From: Bacillota bacterium
GTDB taxonomy: Bacteria > Bacillota > Clostridia > Clostridiales > Clostridiaceae
Reading direction: 5' to 3'
Length of the DNA: 5,837 nt
Assembly (NCBI GenBank): GCA_023417975.1
Contig: JAEZDX010000052.1
Span: 1 to 5,837, forward strand
Part shown: piece by piece, positions 1-4,991 of the stretch
How the letters are laid out: the number at the start of each line of letters is the position of its first letter
Position numbering within the stretch: position 1 is the stretch's first letter
Notes under the pieces: generated by a model
What the model saw: the letters and a program-made list of their open reading frames with translations, nothing else
Database searches by the model: none
What the model was told of the DNA's origin: nothing
Program-made: the position numbers and the translations under genes

Positions 1-388
1 AGTCTATGTTGCCTGTGATTGCAATAGCGCCTACACCCATCTCCTTTGCCTTATCCATTGAATACTCCAAAAGAATAGTTCCATAGCCTTGACGCTTGTA
101 CTCCGGTGCAATACTGATAGGTCCAAATGTCATAATTGGAATAGTTCTGCCATGATCACACTTGATCTCAGAATGTACATACATCACATGGCCTATGATT
201 TTGCCATCCTTCTCCATGACAAAGTCTAGTTCCCTCACAAAATCTTCTCTGTCACGATAACAGTGCAATATATAATGCTCTGAACATCCCGGACGGTATA
301 TATTCCAAAATGCCTCTCTTGTGAGATTTTCTACCTCTCTGTAATCTTCTTTTCTTTCTAAGCGAATATTGAAGTCTTTTTTATTCAC
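1..388 (-). CDS. GNAT family N-acetyltransferase (YhbS-like), C-terminus cut by window edge
   Basis: An open frame of 129 codons runs from a GTG start at 388 off the left edge of the window, so the stop is not seen. The GTG is chosen because GAGGAGG (397-403) lies 8 nt upstream. The product starts MNKKDFNIRLERKEDY and holds the N-terminal and central parts of a GNAT fold. At residues 87-104 there is TFGPISIAPEYKRQGYGT, whose RQGYGT matches the acetyl-CoA pyrophosphate-binding motif A (R/Q-x-x-G-x-G/A). Residues 22-45, with REAFWNIYRPGCSEHY, resemble the COG3153 (YhbS) branch. The family transfers an acetyl group from acetyl-CoA to an amine; the substrate here cannot be read from sequence. It is separated from the next gene by about 650 nt with a terminator-like hairpin, so it is probably its own transcription unit. 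The family call is firm; the subfamily is from memory of similar proteins. Confidence 0.9.
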   Translation of the reverse strand, partial: MNKKDFNIRLERKEDYREVENLTREAFWNIYRPGCSEHYILHCYRDREDFVRELDFVMEKDGKIIGHVMYVHSEIKCDHGRTIPIMTFGPISIAPEYKRQGYGTILLEYSMDKAKEMGVGAIAITGNID

Positions 389-487
389 TGTTTATTCCTC
401 CTCAAAATTGTTGACCCTATTTTACATTTGCAATCTTATATAACCTGCTGTCTATCCATTGAAAGACGTACACTCTATACTGCTTAT

Positions 488-516
488 AGACTATAGTACA
501 TACCATATTATGTCAA
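488..516 (-). promoter_or_regulatory. Candidate promoter of the GNAT gene
   Basis: On the minus strand a perfect -35 TTGACA (516-511) is followed, 17 nt later, by a weak -10 TAGTCT (493-488). TATAGT at 495-490 is a closer -10 sequence but with only a 15-nt spacer. Either would give a leader of roughly 90 nt before the GTG at 388. No other TTGACA is seen upstream of this gene. Whether it is active is inference. Confidence 0.45.
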
Positions 517-543
517 TAGATGATAATATATGTTCTACATTGT

Positions 544-587
544 ACAAACAACCTTTGAAAATTGGATGTTTTCAAAAGTGCGTTTGT
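544..587. repeat. Imperfect inverted repeat
   Basis: TTTGAAAA (554-561) pairs with TTTTCAAA (569-576) around a 7-nt loop. After a small internal loop, ACAAAC (544-549) pairs with GTTTGT (582-587). There is no T-tract on either side, so it is not a good intrinsic terminator. It might be a regulatory dyad or a relic of a mobile-element end. The pairing is visible; the function is unknown. Confidence 0.4.
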
Positions 588-982
588 TAATATTTAGGCT
601 CTAAAGTTTTTAATATACATTCACATGGAACTATAACTATGTATAAAAATAGTAGTTGATGTTTATTTGGGGACAAGCCTGTTGTTATAGACATGCTTTC
701 TACGGTATGGATGTTACGAACTTCTAGATTAACAGCTTCATACCTTAATGCATCAAAATGAAATGAAGTTCTTTATGTTTCATTAATGACAGATATCCAT
801 GATTTTAAAGCCTGAACTCTTAGCCAAATTAAAACACCGCCACTTAAGCCATGCTATATAATTATCGATACTTATGGCCTGTCTAAGTCATACCTACTAC
901 TATTTATGAACATAGCCTTAGTGCCAGCGGGCAGCCTATATGATATATTAGGTTTGCGTCATAATGTAACATAAAACGGCAT

Positions 983-1036
983 AAAAATAGAGCTGTCTCA
1001 CATTACGATTTTTAACCGCTAGTGCGACAGCCTTTT
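983..1036. terminator. Bidirectional intrinsic terminator after the isochorismatase gene
   Basis: GCTGTCTCAC (992-1001) and GTGCGACAGC (1022-1031) form a 10-bp stem with one mismatch, around a 20-nt loop that can pair further. Read on the minus strand, the stem is followed by CTATTTTTAT (990-981). Read on the plus strand, it is followed by CTTTTATAT (1032-1040). It begins 11 nt after the stop codon of the cysteine hydrolase, as expected for the end of that unit. The GGCTGTCGCAC-type arm also resembles some insertion-sequence ends, so an element boundary is a less likely alternative. Confidence 0.75.
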
Positions 1037-1042
1037 ATATAA

Positions 1043-1612
1043 TTAATATTCATAACTCCTTTTATTTAATAACCTAATAATTGTCTCAGTCTTCTCCACC
1101 TGAGCAAACGTTCCGTTAAGAGCCGCCATCATTGTGTTTTGAACTGTATTGGCAGTAATTAGAGTATCGTTCCACATAAGTTCTTTCGTTGTACATGCAT
1201 CTTCTGCTAAGAGAATATTAAAATCCAAGCTCTTTGCAGCCCGTACTGTCGTGTCAATACACATGTGACTCATCATTCCGCATATTACAAGCAATTCAAT
1301 TTTATGTGCTCTTAATTGCTGTTCCAATCCGGTTCCAAGAAATGAATCCGGAGTATGCTTCACAAGCACAGGTTCACTAAGTTTGGGCGAAACCAGTGGA
1401 TATATATCCGCTCCTTCTGTATTTAGCAGAAAGAATCCGGTTTTTTCATTGGTACTGACATGTTGAATGTGAAATATATCTAGGTTTTTCTTTCTAAAGT
1501 AATCTAAAAGCACTTTTGCATGACCTGCAGCTTCTTCAGGCATGAACAATTCATTCTTCCCTCCAGGGAAATAATCATTCTGGATATCGACTAATATAAG
1601 AGCACTCCCCAT
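1043..1612 (-). CDS. Isochorismatase-family cysteine hydrolase
   Basis: The 189-residue product has the size and layout of a single-domain isochorismatase-like hydrolase. Asp9 (in LVDIQNDYF), Lys85 (in VLVKHTPDSF) and Cys118 (in GMMSHMCIDTTVRAA) form the expected Asp-Lys-Cys triad, with the cis-peptide segment just before the Cys. The family cleaves C-N or vinyl-ether bonds by way of a covalent cysteine intermediate. The substrate is unknown: the metal-binding DxH motif of nicotinamidases is not evident, and the GMMxHMC segment is typical of the YcaC/cysteine-hydrolase group. The ATG is supported by AGAAGG (1620-1625), 7 nt upstream. It probably acts in the cytosol, since no signal peptide is seen. 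It lies 102 nt downstream of an HxlR regulator, with a palindrome and an extended -10 in the gap. This suggests it is that regulator's target. A terminator follows directly. Confidence 0.93.
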   Translation of the reverse strand: MGSALILVDIQNDYFPGGKNELFMPEEAAGHAKVLLDYFRKKNLDIFHIQHVSTNEKTGFFLLNTEGADIYPLVSPKLSEPVLVKHTPDSFLGTGLEQQLRAHKIELLVICGMMSHMCIDTTVRAAKSLDFNILLAEDACTTKELMWNDTLITANTVQNTMMAALNGTFAQVEKTETIIRLLNKRSYEY

Positions 1613-1659
1613 AAATACGCCTTCTTTCTTATTTATGATTTCTGACTAAAGCATATCCT

Positions 1660-1668
1660 ATAGTATCA
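1660..1668 (-). promoter_or_regulatory. Extended -10 promoter of the cysteine hydrolase gene
   Basis: The minus strand reads TGATACTAT, which is TG-n-TACTAT, a good extended -10 element (1668-1660), about 48 nt upstream of the ATG. At 17 nt spacing the -35 position (1688-1683) reads AAGTGG, a poor match, and lies inside the perfect palindrome at 1680-1699. An extended -10 with a weak -35 under a palindrome is a common layout for a repressed promoter. The promoter call is inference. Confidence 0.5.
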
Positions 1669-1679
1669 AAGGAGTAAAT

Positions 1680-1699
1680 TACCCACTTTTTAGTGGGTA
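1680..1699. promoter_or_regulatory. Perfect 20-bp palindrome, candidate HxlR operator
   Basis: TACCCACT and AGTGGGTA are perfect 8-bp arms around a TTTT centre. The site lies between the hxlR-type gene and the cysteine hydrolase, over the -35 position of the candidate promoter at 1660-1668. HxlR-family dimers (YodB, HypR and similar) bind AT-centred dyads of about this size. As a terminator for the upstream gene it is weak, because the minus strand continues ATTTACTCC with no real T-tract. The palindrome is seen directly; binding by the neighbouring HxlR protein is inferred. Confidence 0.55.
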
Positions 1700-1714
1700 T
1701 TACGGCTCTACTAA

Positions 1715-2077
1715 TTAATAATCGATACCTTTTTGATCTAGTATATCACTCATTCCATGCTCTACCATATACTCAATGCCTATTTCCTGCATGATTTGTA
1801 TTGCCTCCAGCATCTTACGCCCTTTTTGCTCTGTAAGAAAATACTCAACATGCAAAGGATATCCTGTAAACTCCTTTTTTGATACTAAGCCAAATTGTTG
1901 AAGCTCATTCAATTGCTGAAGCAGCATCTTTTGTGTAATTCCTTCAATACCATGTTCCAATTCCGACAAAGTGGCATTTCCTTTTCGTAACTGAAACATA
2001 ATAATGGTTTTCCATTTTCCCCGTATTATATCATGAACAATTTCTAACGGACAGGTGTAATCATCTCGTATTTTCAA
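1715..2077 (-). CDS. HxlR-family winged-helix transcriptional regulator, TTG start
   Basis: The 120-residue product (from the TTG) is a typical HxlR protein. DYTCPLEIVHDIIRGKWK at residues 6-23 is the family's entry helix, residues 35-65 form the helix-turn-helix with recognition helix GITQKMLLQQLNELQ, and VEYFLTEQKG (77-86) is the wing. An ATG at 2098 would add seven residues. However, GGGAGG at 2085-2090 sits 7 nt before the TTG and would lie inside the coding sequence if the ATG were used, so the TTG is preferred. Cys9 is the only cysteine and sits where YodB/HypR-type members carry their redox-sensing Cys. The protein may therefore respond to electrophiles or oxidants, but this is inference. 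It lies 107 nt after trpS with no clear terminator between, and upstream of a cysteine hydrolase it probably controls. Confidence 0.9.
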   Translation of the reverse strand: MKIRDDYTCPLEIVHDIIRGKWKTIIMFQLRKGNATLSELEHGIEGITQKMLLQQLNELQQFGLVSKKEFTGYPLHVEYFLTEQKGRKMLEAIQIMQEIGIEYMVEHGMSDILDQKGIDY

Positions 2078-2107
2078 ACTATTACCTCCCATAATCATAC
2101 ATTAGCT

Positions 2108-2129
2108 TCACTTAGTCCAGAATAAGTGA
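2108..2129. promoter_or_regulatory. Inverted repeat upstream of the HxlR gene
   Basis: Perfect 7-bp arms TCACTTA (2108-2114) and TAAGTGA (2123-2129) flank an 8-nt spacer, 30 nt upstream of the TTG start. The position suits an autoregulatory operator. It shares CACT...AGTG with the palindrome at 1680-1699, but the spacing differs (12 versus 4 nt), so the two need not be bound by the same protein. No convincing promoter was found next to it. Confidence 0.35.
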
Positions 2130-2184
2130 TACTTTTCTATAAAGCCTTGCATTTCCCGCAGCCATCCCATAAGTTGTTATGATG

Positions 2185-3177
2185 TTATTCTATATTAATA
2201 TTCATTGCTCTTTTAATTTCTTCAACCGTCCCATTACCTACTGCATTTGCCTTTTCACTGCCTGTAAGTATAATATCTCGTACCTCTGCTTTATGGTCCT
2301 CATAATAAGCTCGTTTTTCTCTAAATGGAGCAATAAGGCAATTGATTTTTTCTGCTAAAAGCTTTTTACAAGCAGTACAGCCCACATTTGCATTTCTGCA
2401 CATTTCACATATATTTTCATATTCACCTTCATTAAAAACCTGGTGATATTTACTAACAGTACAAATATCCGGATTGCCTTTATCTGTTAGCTTTATTCTA
2501 TTTGCATCAGTAACTGCAGCTCTTATCTTTGTATTAACTTCTTCAACATTGTCCGATAAAAATATTGCATTGCCCAGACTTTTACCCATCTTTGCATTTC
2601 CATCCAATCCAATTAACCTTGGGTTACTGCTTAGTAGTGCTTTCGGTTCTTTTATGATCTCCTTCCCTTTACCATACAAATCATTAAATCTTCTTGCTAT
2701 TTTTCTTGATTGCTCTATGTGCGGAAGTTGATCATCACCAACCGGAACTAAGTCCGCTTTACAAAAAGTTATATCCGCCGCTTGGCTTACGGGATAGCCT
2801 AAAAAACCATAGCTTAAATCATCATATCCGTATTGCTTAGCTTCTGTTTTTATTGTGGGGTTATGGCGCAGCGCATTTACTGTCACAAGCATTGAGTAAA
2901 ATACTGTTAGTTCTGCAATAGCACTTATTTTAGATTGTAAAAACATAGTTATATTGTCAGGAAGTAATCCAACTGATAAATTGTCAATTGCAACATCATA
3001 AATACTTTGATTTATCAATTCCGGACGTTCAAAATGAGTTGTTAAAGCCTGAACATCAGCCAATATAATAAAAGTATCATACTCCTTTTGCAGCCTAACT
3101 CTATTTTGAAGACTGCCTACATAATGTCCTAAATGTAATTTTCCCGTTGTTCTATCACCTGTTAAAATTCTTTCCAT
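2185..3177 (-). CDS. trpS: Tryptophanyl-tRNA synthetase, Fe-S-motif type
   Basis: This cytosolic class I synthetase joins tryptophan to tRNA-Trp using ATP. The 330 residues match the family length. The HIGH signature is HLGH at 15-18 (in TGKLHLGHYVG), YPVSQAADI (128-136) and VPVGDDQ (144-150) are the Trp/ATP-site segments, and the KMSKS loop reads KMGKS (196-200). Cys239, Cys260, Cys267 and Cys270 give C-x20-C-x6-C-x2-C. This is close to the C-x22-C-x6-C-x2-C that holds a [4Fe-4S] cluster near the anticodon-recognition part of Thermotoga maritima TrpRS. Two further Cys (257, 280) are present. The ATG has AGGAG (3186-3190) 8 nt upstream. A T-box leader with a UGG specifier and a tandem-Trp leader ORF precede it, so expression should rise when tRNA-Trp is uncharged. 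Family assignment is very sure; cluster binding is inferred from Cys spacing. Confidence 0.98.
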   Translation of the reverse strand: MERILTGDRTTGKLHLGHYVGSLQNRVRLQKEYDTFIILADVQALTTHFERPELINQSIYDVAIDNLSVGLLPDNITMFLQSKISAIAELTVFYSMLVTVNALRHNPTIKTEAKQYGYDDLSYGFLGYPVSQAADITFCKADLVPVGDDQLPHIEQSRKIARRFNDLYGKGKEIIKEPKALLSSNPRLIGLDGNAKMGKSLGNAIFLSDNVEEVNTKIRAAVTDANRIKLTDKGNPDICTVSKYHQVFNEGEYENICEMCRNANVGCTACKKLLAEKINCLIAPFREKRAYYEDHKAEVRDIILTGSEKANAVGNGTVEEIKRAMNINIE

Positions 3178-3203
3178 TTCAAAAGCTCCTTCATGATTTT
3201 ATT

Positions 3204-3233
3204 TTATAATCCATACCACCAACCATCTTCCAT
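3204..3233 (-). CDS. Tandem-Trp leader peptide MEDGWWYGL upstream of trpS
   Basis: A nine-codon ORF lies between the T-box terminator and trpS. It starts at an ATG (3233-3231) placed 8 nt after AAGGAG (3242-3247), an ideal ribosome site, and ends at TAA (3206-3204). The peptide is MEDGWWYGL, with two adjacent UGG codons at 3221-3216. The stop is 13 nt before the trpS ribosome site and 26 nt before its ATG, so a ribosome finishing the peptide would crowd trpS initiation, whereas one stalled at the Trp codons would not. The layout recalls the B. subtilis rtpA (anti-TRAP) leader, where a T-box is followed by a Trp-rich peptide. Two Trp in nine codons is far above chance for so rare a residue. 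The ORF is seen directly; the regulatory role is inference. No second terminator hairpin lies after it, so translational rather than transcriptional control is more likely. Confidence 0.7.
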   Translation of the reverse strand: MEDGWWYGL

Positions 3234-3252
3234 AAAACCATCTCCTTAAAAT

Positions 3253-3286
3253 AAAAAAACTCCTATCCCAAAAAGGACAGAAGTTT
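3253..3286 (-). terminator. Terminator hairpin of the trpS T-box leader
   Basis: On the minus strand AAACTTCTGTCC (3286-3275) pairs over 12 bp, with two G-U pairs, with GGATAGGAGTTT (3268-3257) around a 6-nt loop. A run of seven T (3259-3253) and then ATTTT follows. The 5' arm shares TTCTGTCC with the antiterminator, so the two structures exclude each other. This is the classic T-box switch. Confidence 0.92.
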
Positions 3287-3491
3287 ATAGTTCTGTTTAG
3301 CCACCTAAAAAAACAAATTACACGTACTAACATACGCTTCCATCATAACGGTTAGGATTTCCGTCAACATCTACTTGCAAAGCTTTCGAGTTGCCCTCAT
3401 AAGTCCATTCAACATATATTGAAATGCTATATTTTCACCATCAATAGCTCTCTGTAAATTCACATACATATGTTTACTACTCTTAATCAAC
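3253..3491 (-). promoter_or_regulatory. Trp-specific T-box riboswitch controlling trpS
   Basis: The leader senses the charging state of tRNA-Trp by direct binding. Stem I can be built from GTTG (3491-3488) pairing with CAAC (3393-3390), an internal GA region, ATTAAG with CTTAT, and AACATAT with ATATGTT. The distal part, CAGAGAGCTAT...GGTGAAAATATAGC, is the conserved AGAGAG/GGUG region. In the specifier loop GAATGGA, the codon UGG (3407-3405) specifies Trp. Stem III fits at 3327-3355 (CTAAC/GTTAG plus CGTT/AGCG). The antiterminator is AGG-UGGCUAA-ACAGAA (3306-3291) pairing with TTCTGT-CCT. It has the usual 7-nt bulge, and its UGGC matches the GCCA end of tRNA-Trp (discriminator G). The bulge ends UAA instead of the canonical ACC. 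Codon, discriminator match and the downstream trpS agree, so the assignment is strong. Confidence 0.93.
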
Positions 3492-3509
3492 GGTTTAGCT
3501 GATATTTAC

Positions 3510-3539
3510 ATTATATATTTCTGAAGTTCGTTTTGTCAA
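3510..3539 (-). promoter_or_regulatory. Sigma-A-type promoter of the trpS leader
   Basis: Perfect -35 TTGACA (3539-3534) and perfect -10 TATAAT (3515-3510) are separated by 18 nt. Transcription would start near 3503, about 12 nt before Stem I of the T-box, giving a leader of roughly 325 nt. This strong promoter lies just downstream of the VOC gene and makes trpS independent of it. Confidence 0.85.
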
Positions 3540-3613
3540 TTCCAGTACGAAATCTATATCCTTAGCCTGTTTGCTATTAAAGTATTATATATGGCTAAAA
3601 ATAAAGGTGATGT

Positions 3614-3982
3614 TTATTTATCCAAATCCCACGTTATTCCGTTTTTATCAATAATAACGGCATGGATCGTTCCCCAAAAGGATTGATTCAATTCTATTTC
3701 TACCTGTCCTTCTTTTTTTAACAAATCATATACCTTCTCAATTTCAGCTTCTGCTTCAAACTTTAAAAATATATGTATATTAGGATCAGGAGCTGCCTCT
3801 TCCAGCTTATCACCAAAATATAATACACAATCTTTATTAATATGCAATTCAGCATGCATAATTTTATCTTCTGCATCAAACCTTGGCACAATATTATTTA
3901 ATTCCCCATTAAAGATATTCTTGTAAAACTCAAGATTTTCTCGACAATTATCAATAAATAGATTTGGAATTATGCTCTTCAT
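3614..3982 (-). CDS. VOC-superfamily protein (PhnB/glyoxalase-like)
   Basis: The 122-residue product fits the VOC fold as found in PhnB-like proteins. The N-terminus IIPNLFIDNCRENLEFYKNIFNGEL (residues 4-28) is the typical 'FYk..F.Ge' repeat start. MHAELHI (42-48) is the first metal-ligand strand region, and WGTIHAVIIDKNGITWDLD (103-121) is the C-terminal half. It is slightly shorter than most PhnB-like proteins (about 140). VOC proteins are metal-dependent lyases, isomerases or dioxygenases, or binding proteins for toxins; no specific substrate can be given. The ATG has AAGGAG (3992-3997) 9 nt upstream. The gene starts 33 nt after the alpha/beta hydrolase stop, so the two are probably co-transcribed. 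No good terminator follows; a dyad TTAGCC/GGCTAA (3562-3598) lacks a T-tract in the right place. Confidence 0.88.
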   Translation of the reverse strand: MKSIIPNLFIDNCRENLEFYKNIFNGELNNIVPRFDAEDKIMHAELHINKDCVLYFGDKLEEAAPDPNIHIFLKFEAEAEIEKVYDLLKKEGQVEIELNQSFWGTIHAVIIDKNGITWDLDK

Positions 3983-4015
3983 GTTTCTTTGCTCCTTTCA
4001 TATTATTATTACTTA

Positions 4016-4852
4016 TTAAATATCTACTTTTATCCTATCTAAAAGATTCACAATAGTATGCCCTACTCCTTGCAGACTATTTATTTTCGCCTGAGGTACC
4101 AAACTTCTCAAACGTTTCGCCGTCTTTCTAGAATGAATAATTATATCCAAATCCCCTACAAACATCGTAACATTCATAGATAGTCGTTTTAATTCAGCAT
4201 CAGAAAACAAAGGGATCAATTCATTACGCGGGTTGAAATTATTACCAATTAGCTTTTGATATTTTAGCAACATACTAGGTATAGCTGGGTTTGAGTTTAT
4301 TTTATCGTACAATTTATCTATTCCTTTTTTACCAAAAATTCTACAAGTTATAAGGGTAAAAAGGAAAGTTTTTCTTTGCGGACTAATTCCTAATGGTGAA
4401 AACAACACAAGTTTTCTTACTCTTTGGGGATAACATATCGAAAACTTTGTTGACAGCCATGCACCAAATGAAATTCCTATAAGATCAGCCTTTTCAATTA
4501 ATAAGGCATCAAAAACATCAATCAGCCAATCTTCACAATGTCGGTTTTTTAACTGTAACTGGTTTTCATCGCTTCTCCCTGCCTCACCCGGTATATCCAC
4601 AGCATACACTCGATAGTTGAGGGAATACACTCGTATATCCTCCAGCCACATGCAGGAGTTCATCCCCCCGCCGTGTAGTAATATTAGTGGCGGAGCACTT
4701 TTTTCGCCACAAGCAATTATAAATGTATTTCCATAACGAGTATTCACATTCATGGTATTGTAAGGTACATTCCACTGTTCCAGTTGTGAATCGTAGAATT
4801 CCATAACAGCTTTTTTCCCTTGCTGTGTCTTAAATGCAAGTTTAGTTTTCAT
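4016..4852 (-). CDS. Alpha/beta hydrolase
   Basis: The 278-residue product has the full alpha/beta-hydrolase core. The oxyanion loop LLHGGGMNS is at 58-66, and VYAVDIPGEAGRSD is at 82-95. The nucleophile elbow GISFG is at 126-130 with Ser128. The acid is probably Asp236 in GDLD (Asp234 is the alternative) and the base is His265 in GVGHT. The N-terminal segment (FKTQQGKKAVMEFYDSQLEQW) is typical of a group of Firmicutes hydrolases of unknown substrate. The enzyme is probably cytosolic and hydrolyses an ester or amide; its substrate is not evident. The ATG has GGGGAG (4859-4864) 6 nt upstream. The C-terminus ends soon after the catalytic His, about ten residues shorter than I would expect. In the next frame the sequence reads on as IFNK and then a stop, so a small late frameshift is possible. 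It sits 139 nt after the AraC gene, which may regulate it. Confidence 0.93.
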   Translation of the reverse strand: MKTKLAFKTQQGKKAVMEFYDSQLEQWNVPYNTMNVNTRYGNTFIIACGEKSAPPLILLHGGGMNSCMWLEDIRVYSLNYRVYAVDIPGEAGRSDENQLQLKNRHCEDWLIDVFDALLIEKADLIGISFGAWLSTKFSICYPQRVRKLVLFSPLGISPQRKTFLFTLITCRIFGKKGIDKLYDKINSNPAIPSMLLKYQKLIGNNFNPRNELIPLFSDAELKRLSMNVTMFVGDLDIIIHSRKTAKRLRSLVPQAKINSLQGVGHTIVNLLDRIKVDI

Positions 4853-4991
4853 TCTGCTCTCCCCATTTCAATTCTACTATCGCACATGGAGTAAGGTTAA
4901 TTTTCCGCTTCATATTCCATACACGAATAGTTTTTGTAATAAGTTCATTTTACTAGGACAGCTGAAGTAATGATTGTATAATCCCGTCATT

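Larger units (their letters stand above)
404..990. other. Long stretch without a convincing gene
   Basis: This stretch lies between the acetyltransferase ribosome site and the hairpin that ends the isochorismatase unit. It holds a candidate promoter (488-516) and an imperfect inverted repeat (544-587). No ORF in it has both a start and a ribosome site. Two open runs have protein-like composition. On the minus strand, 587-772 is a 61-codon stop-to-stop run containing ITTGLSPNKHQLLFLYIVIV. On the plus strand, 816-974 is a 52-codon run containing SYLLLFMNIALVPAGSLYDI. Neither matches a family I recognise. The stretch could be a decayed gene or insertion-sequence remnant, or simply non-coding. 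No tRNA-like or CRISPR-like structure was seen. Confidence 0.6.

Noticed and set aside
847..890. CTTAAGCCAT...ATGGCCTGTCTAAG as a hairpin or attachment site
   Set aside because: Pairing needs a 4-nt bulge and there is no integrase or second copy in the window.
2474..2731. 85-codon open frame on the plus strand
   Set aside because: It lies antisense within trpS, whose protein sequence is unmistakable; no family likeness and no supporting context.
3191..3241. Alternative leader ORF MVLWKMVGGMDYKIKS, ending next to the trpS ribosome site
   Set aside because: Its ATG directly abuts AAGGAG with no spacing, so initiation there is unlikely; the ATG 8 nt downstream, in another frame with WW, is far better placed. 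It has only one Trp.
3335..3346. TGGAAGCG as an alternative T-box bulge
   Set aside because: UGGA would need a tRNA ending in UCCA, not the GCCA of tRNA-Trp, and it has no competing terminator partner; the UGGC at 3303-3300 fits both.
3562..3598. Dyad TTAGCC/GGCTAA downstream of the VOC gene as a terminator
   Set aside because: Only 6 bp around a long loop, and on the coding strand the T-run precedes rather than follows the stem.
4584..4775. 63-codon minus-strand frame
   Set aside because: It lies wholly inside the alpha/beta hydrolase in another frame and has no recognisable motif.
4935..4980. Imperfect dyad around CAGCTG between the AraC gene and the hydrolase as a terminator or AraC site
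   Set aside because: The arms match only with gaps and no T-tract follows; AraC sites are usually direct repeats, so nothing specific can be claimed.
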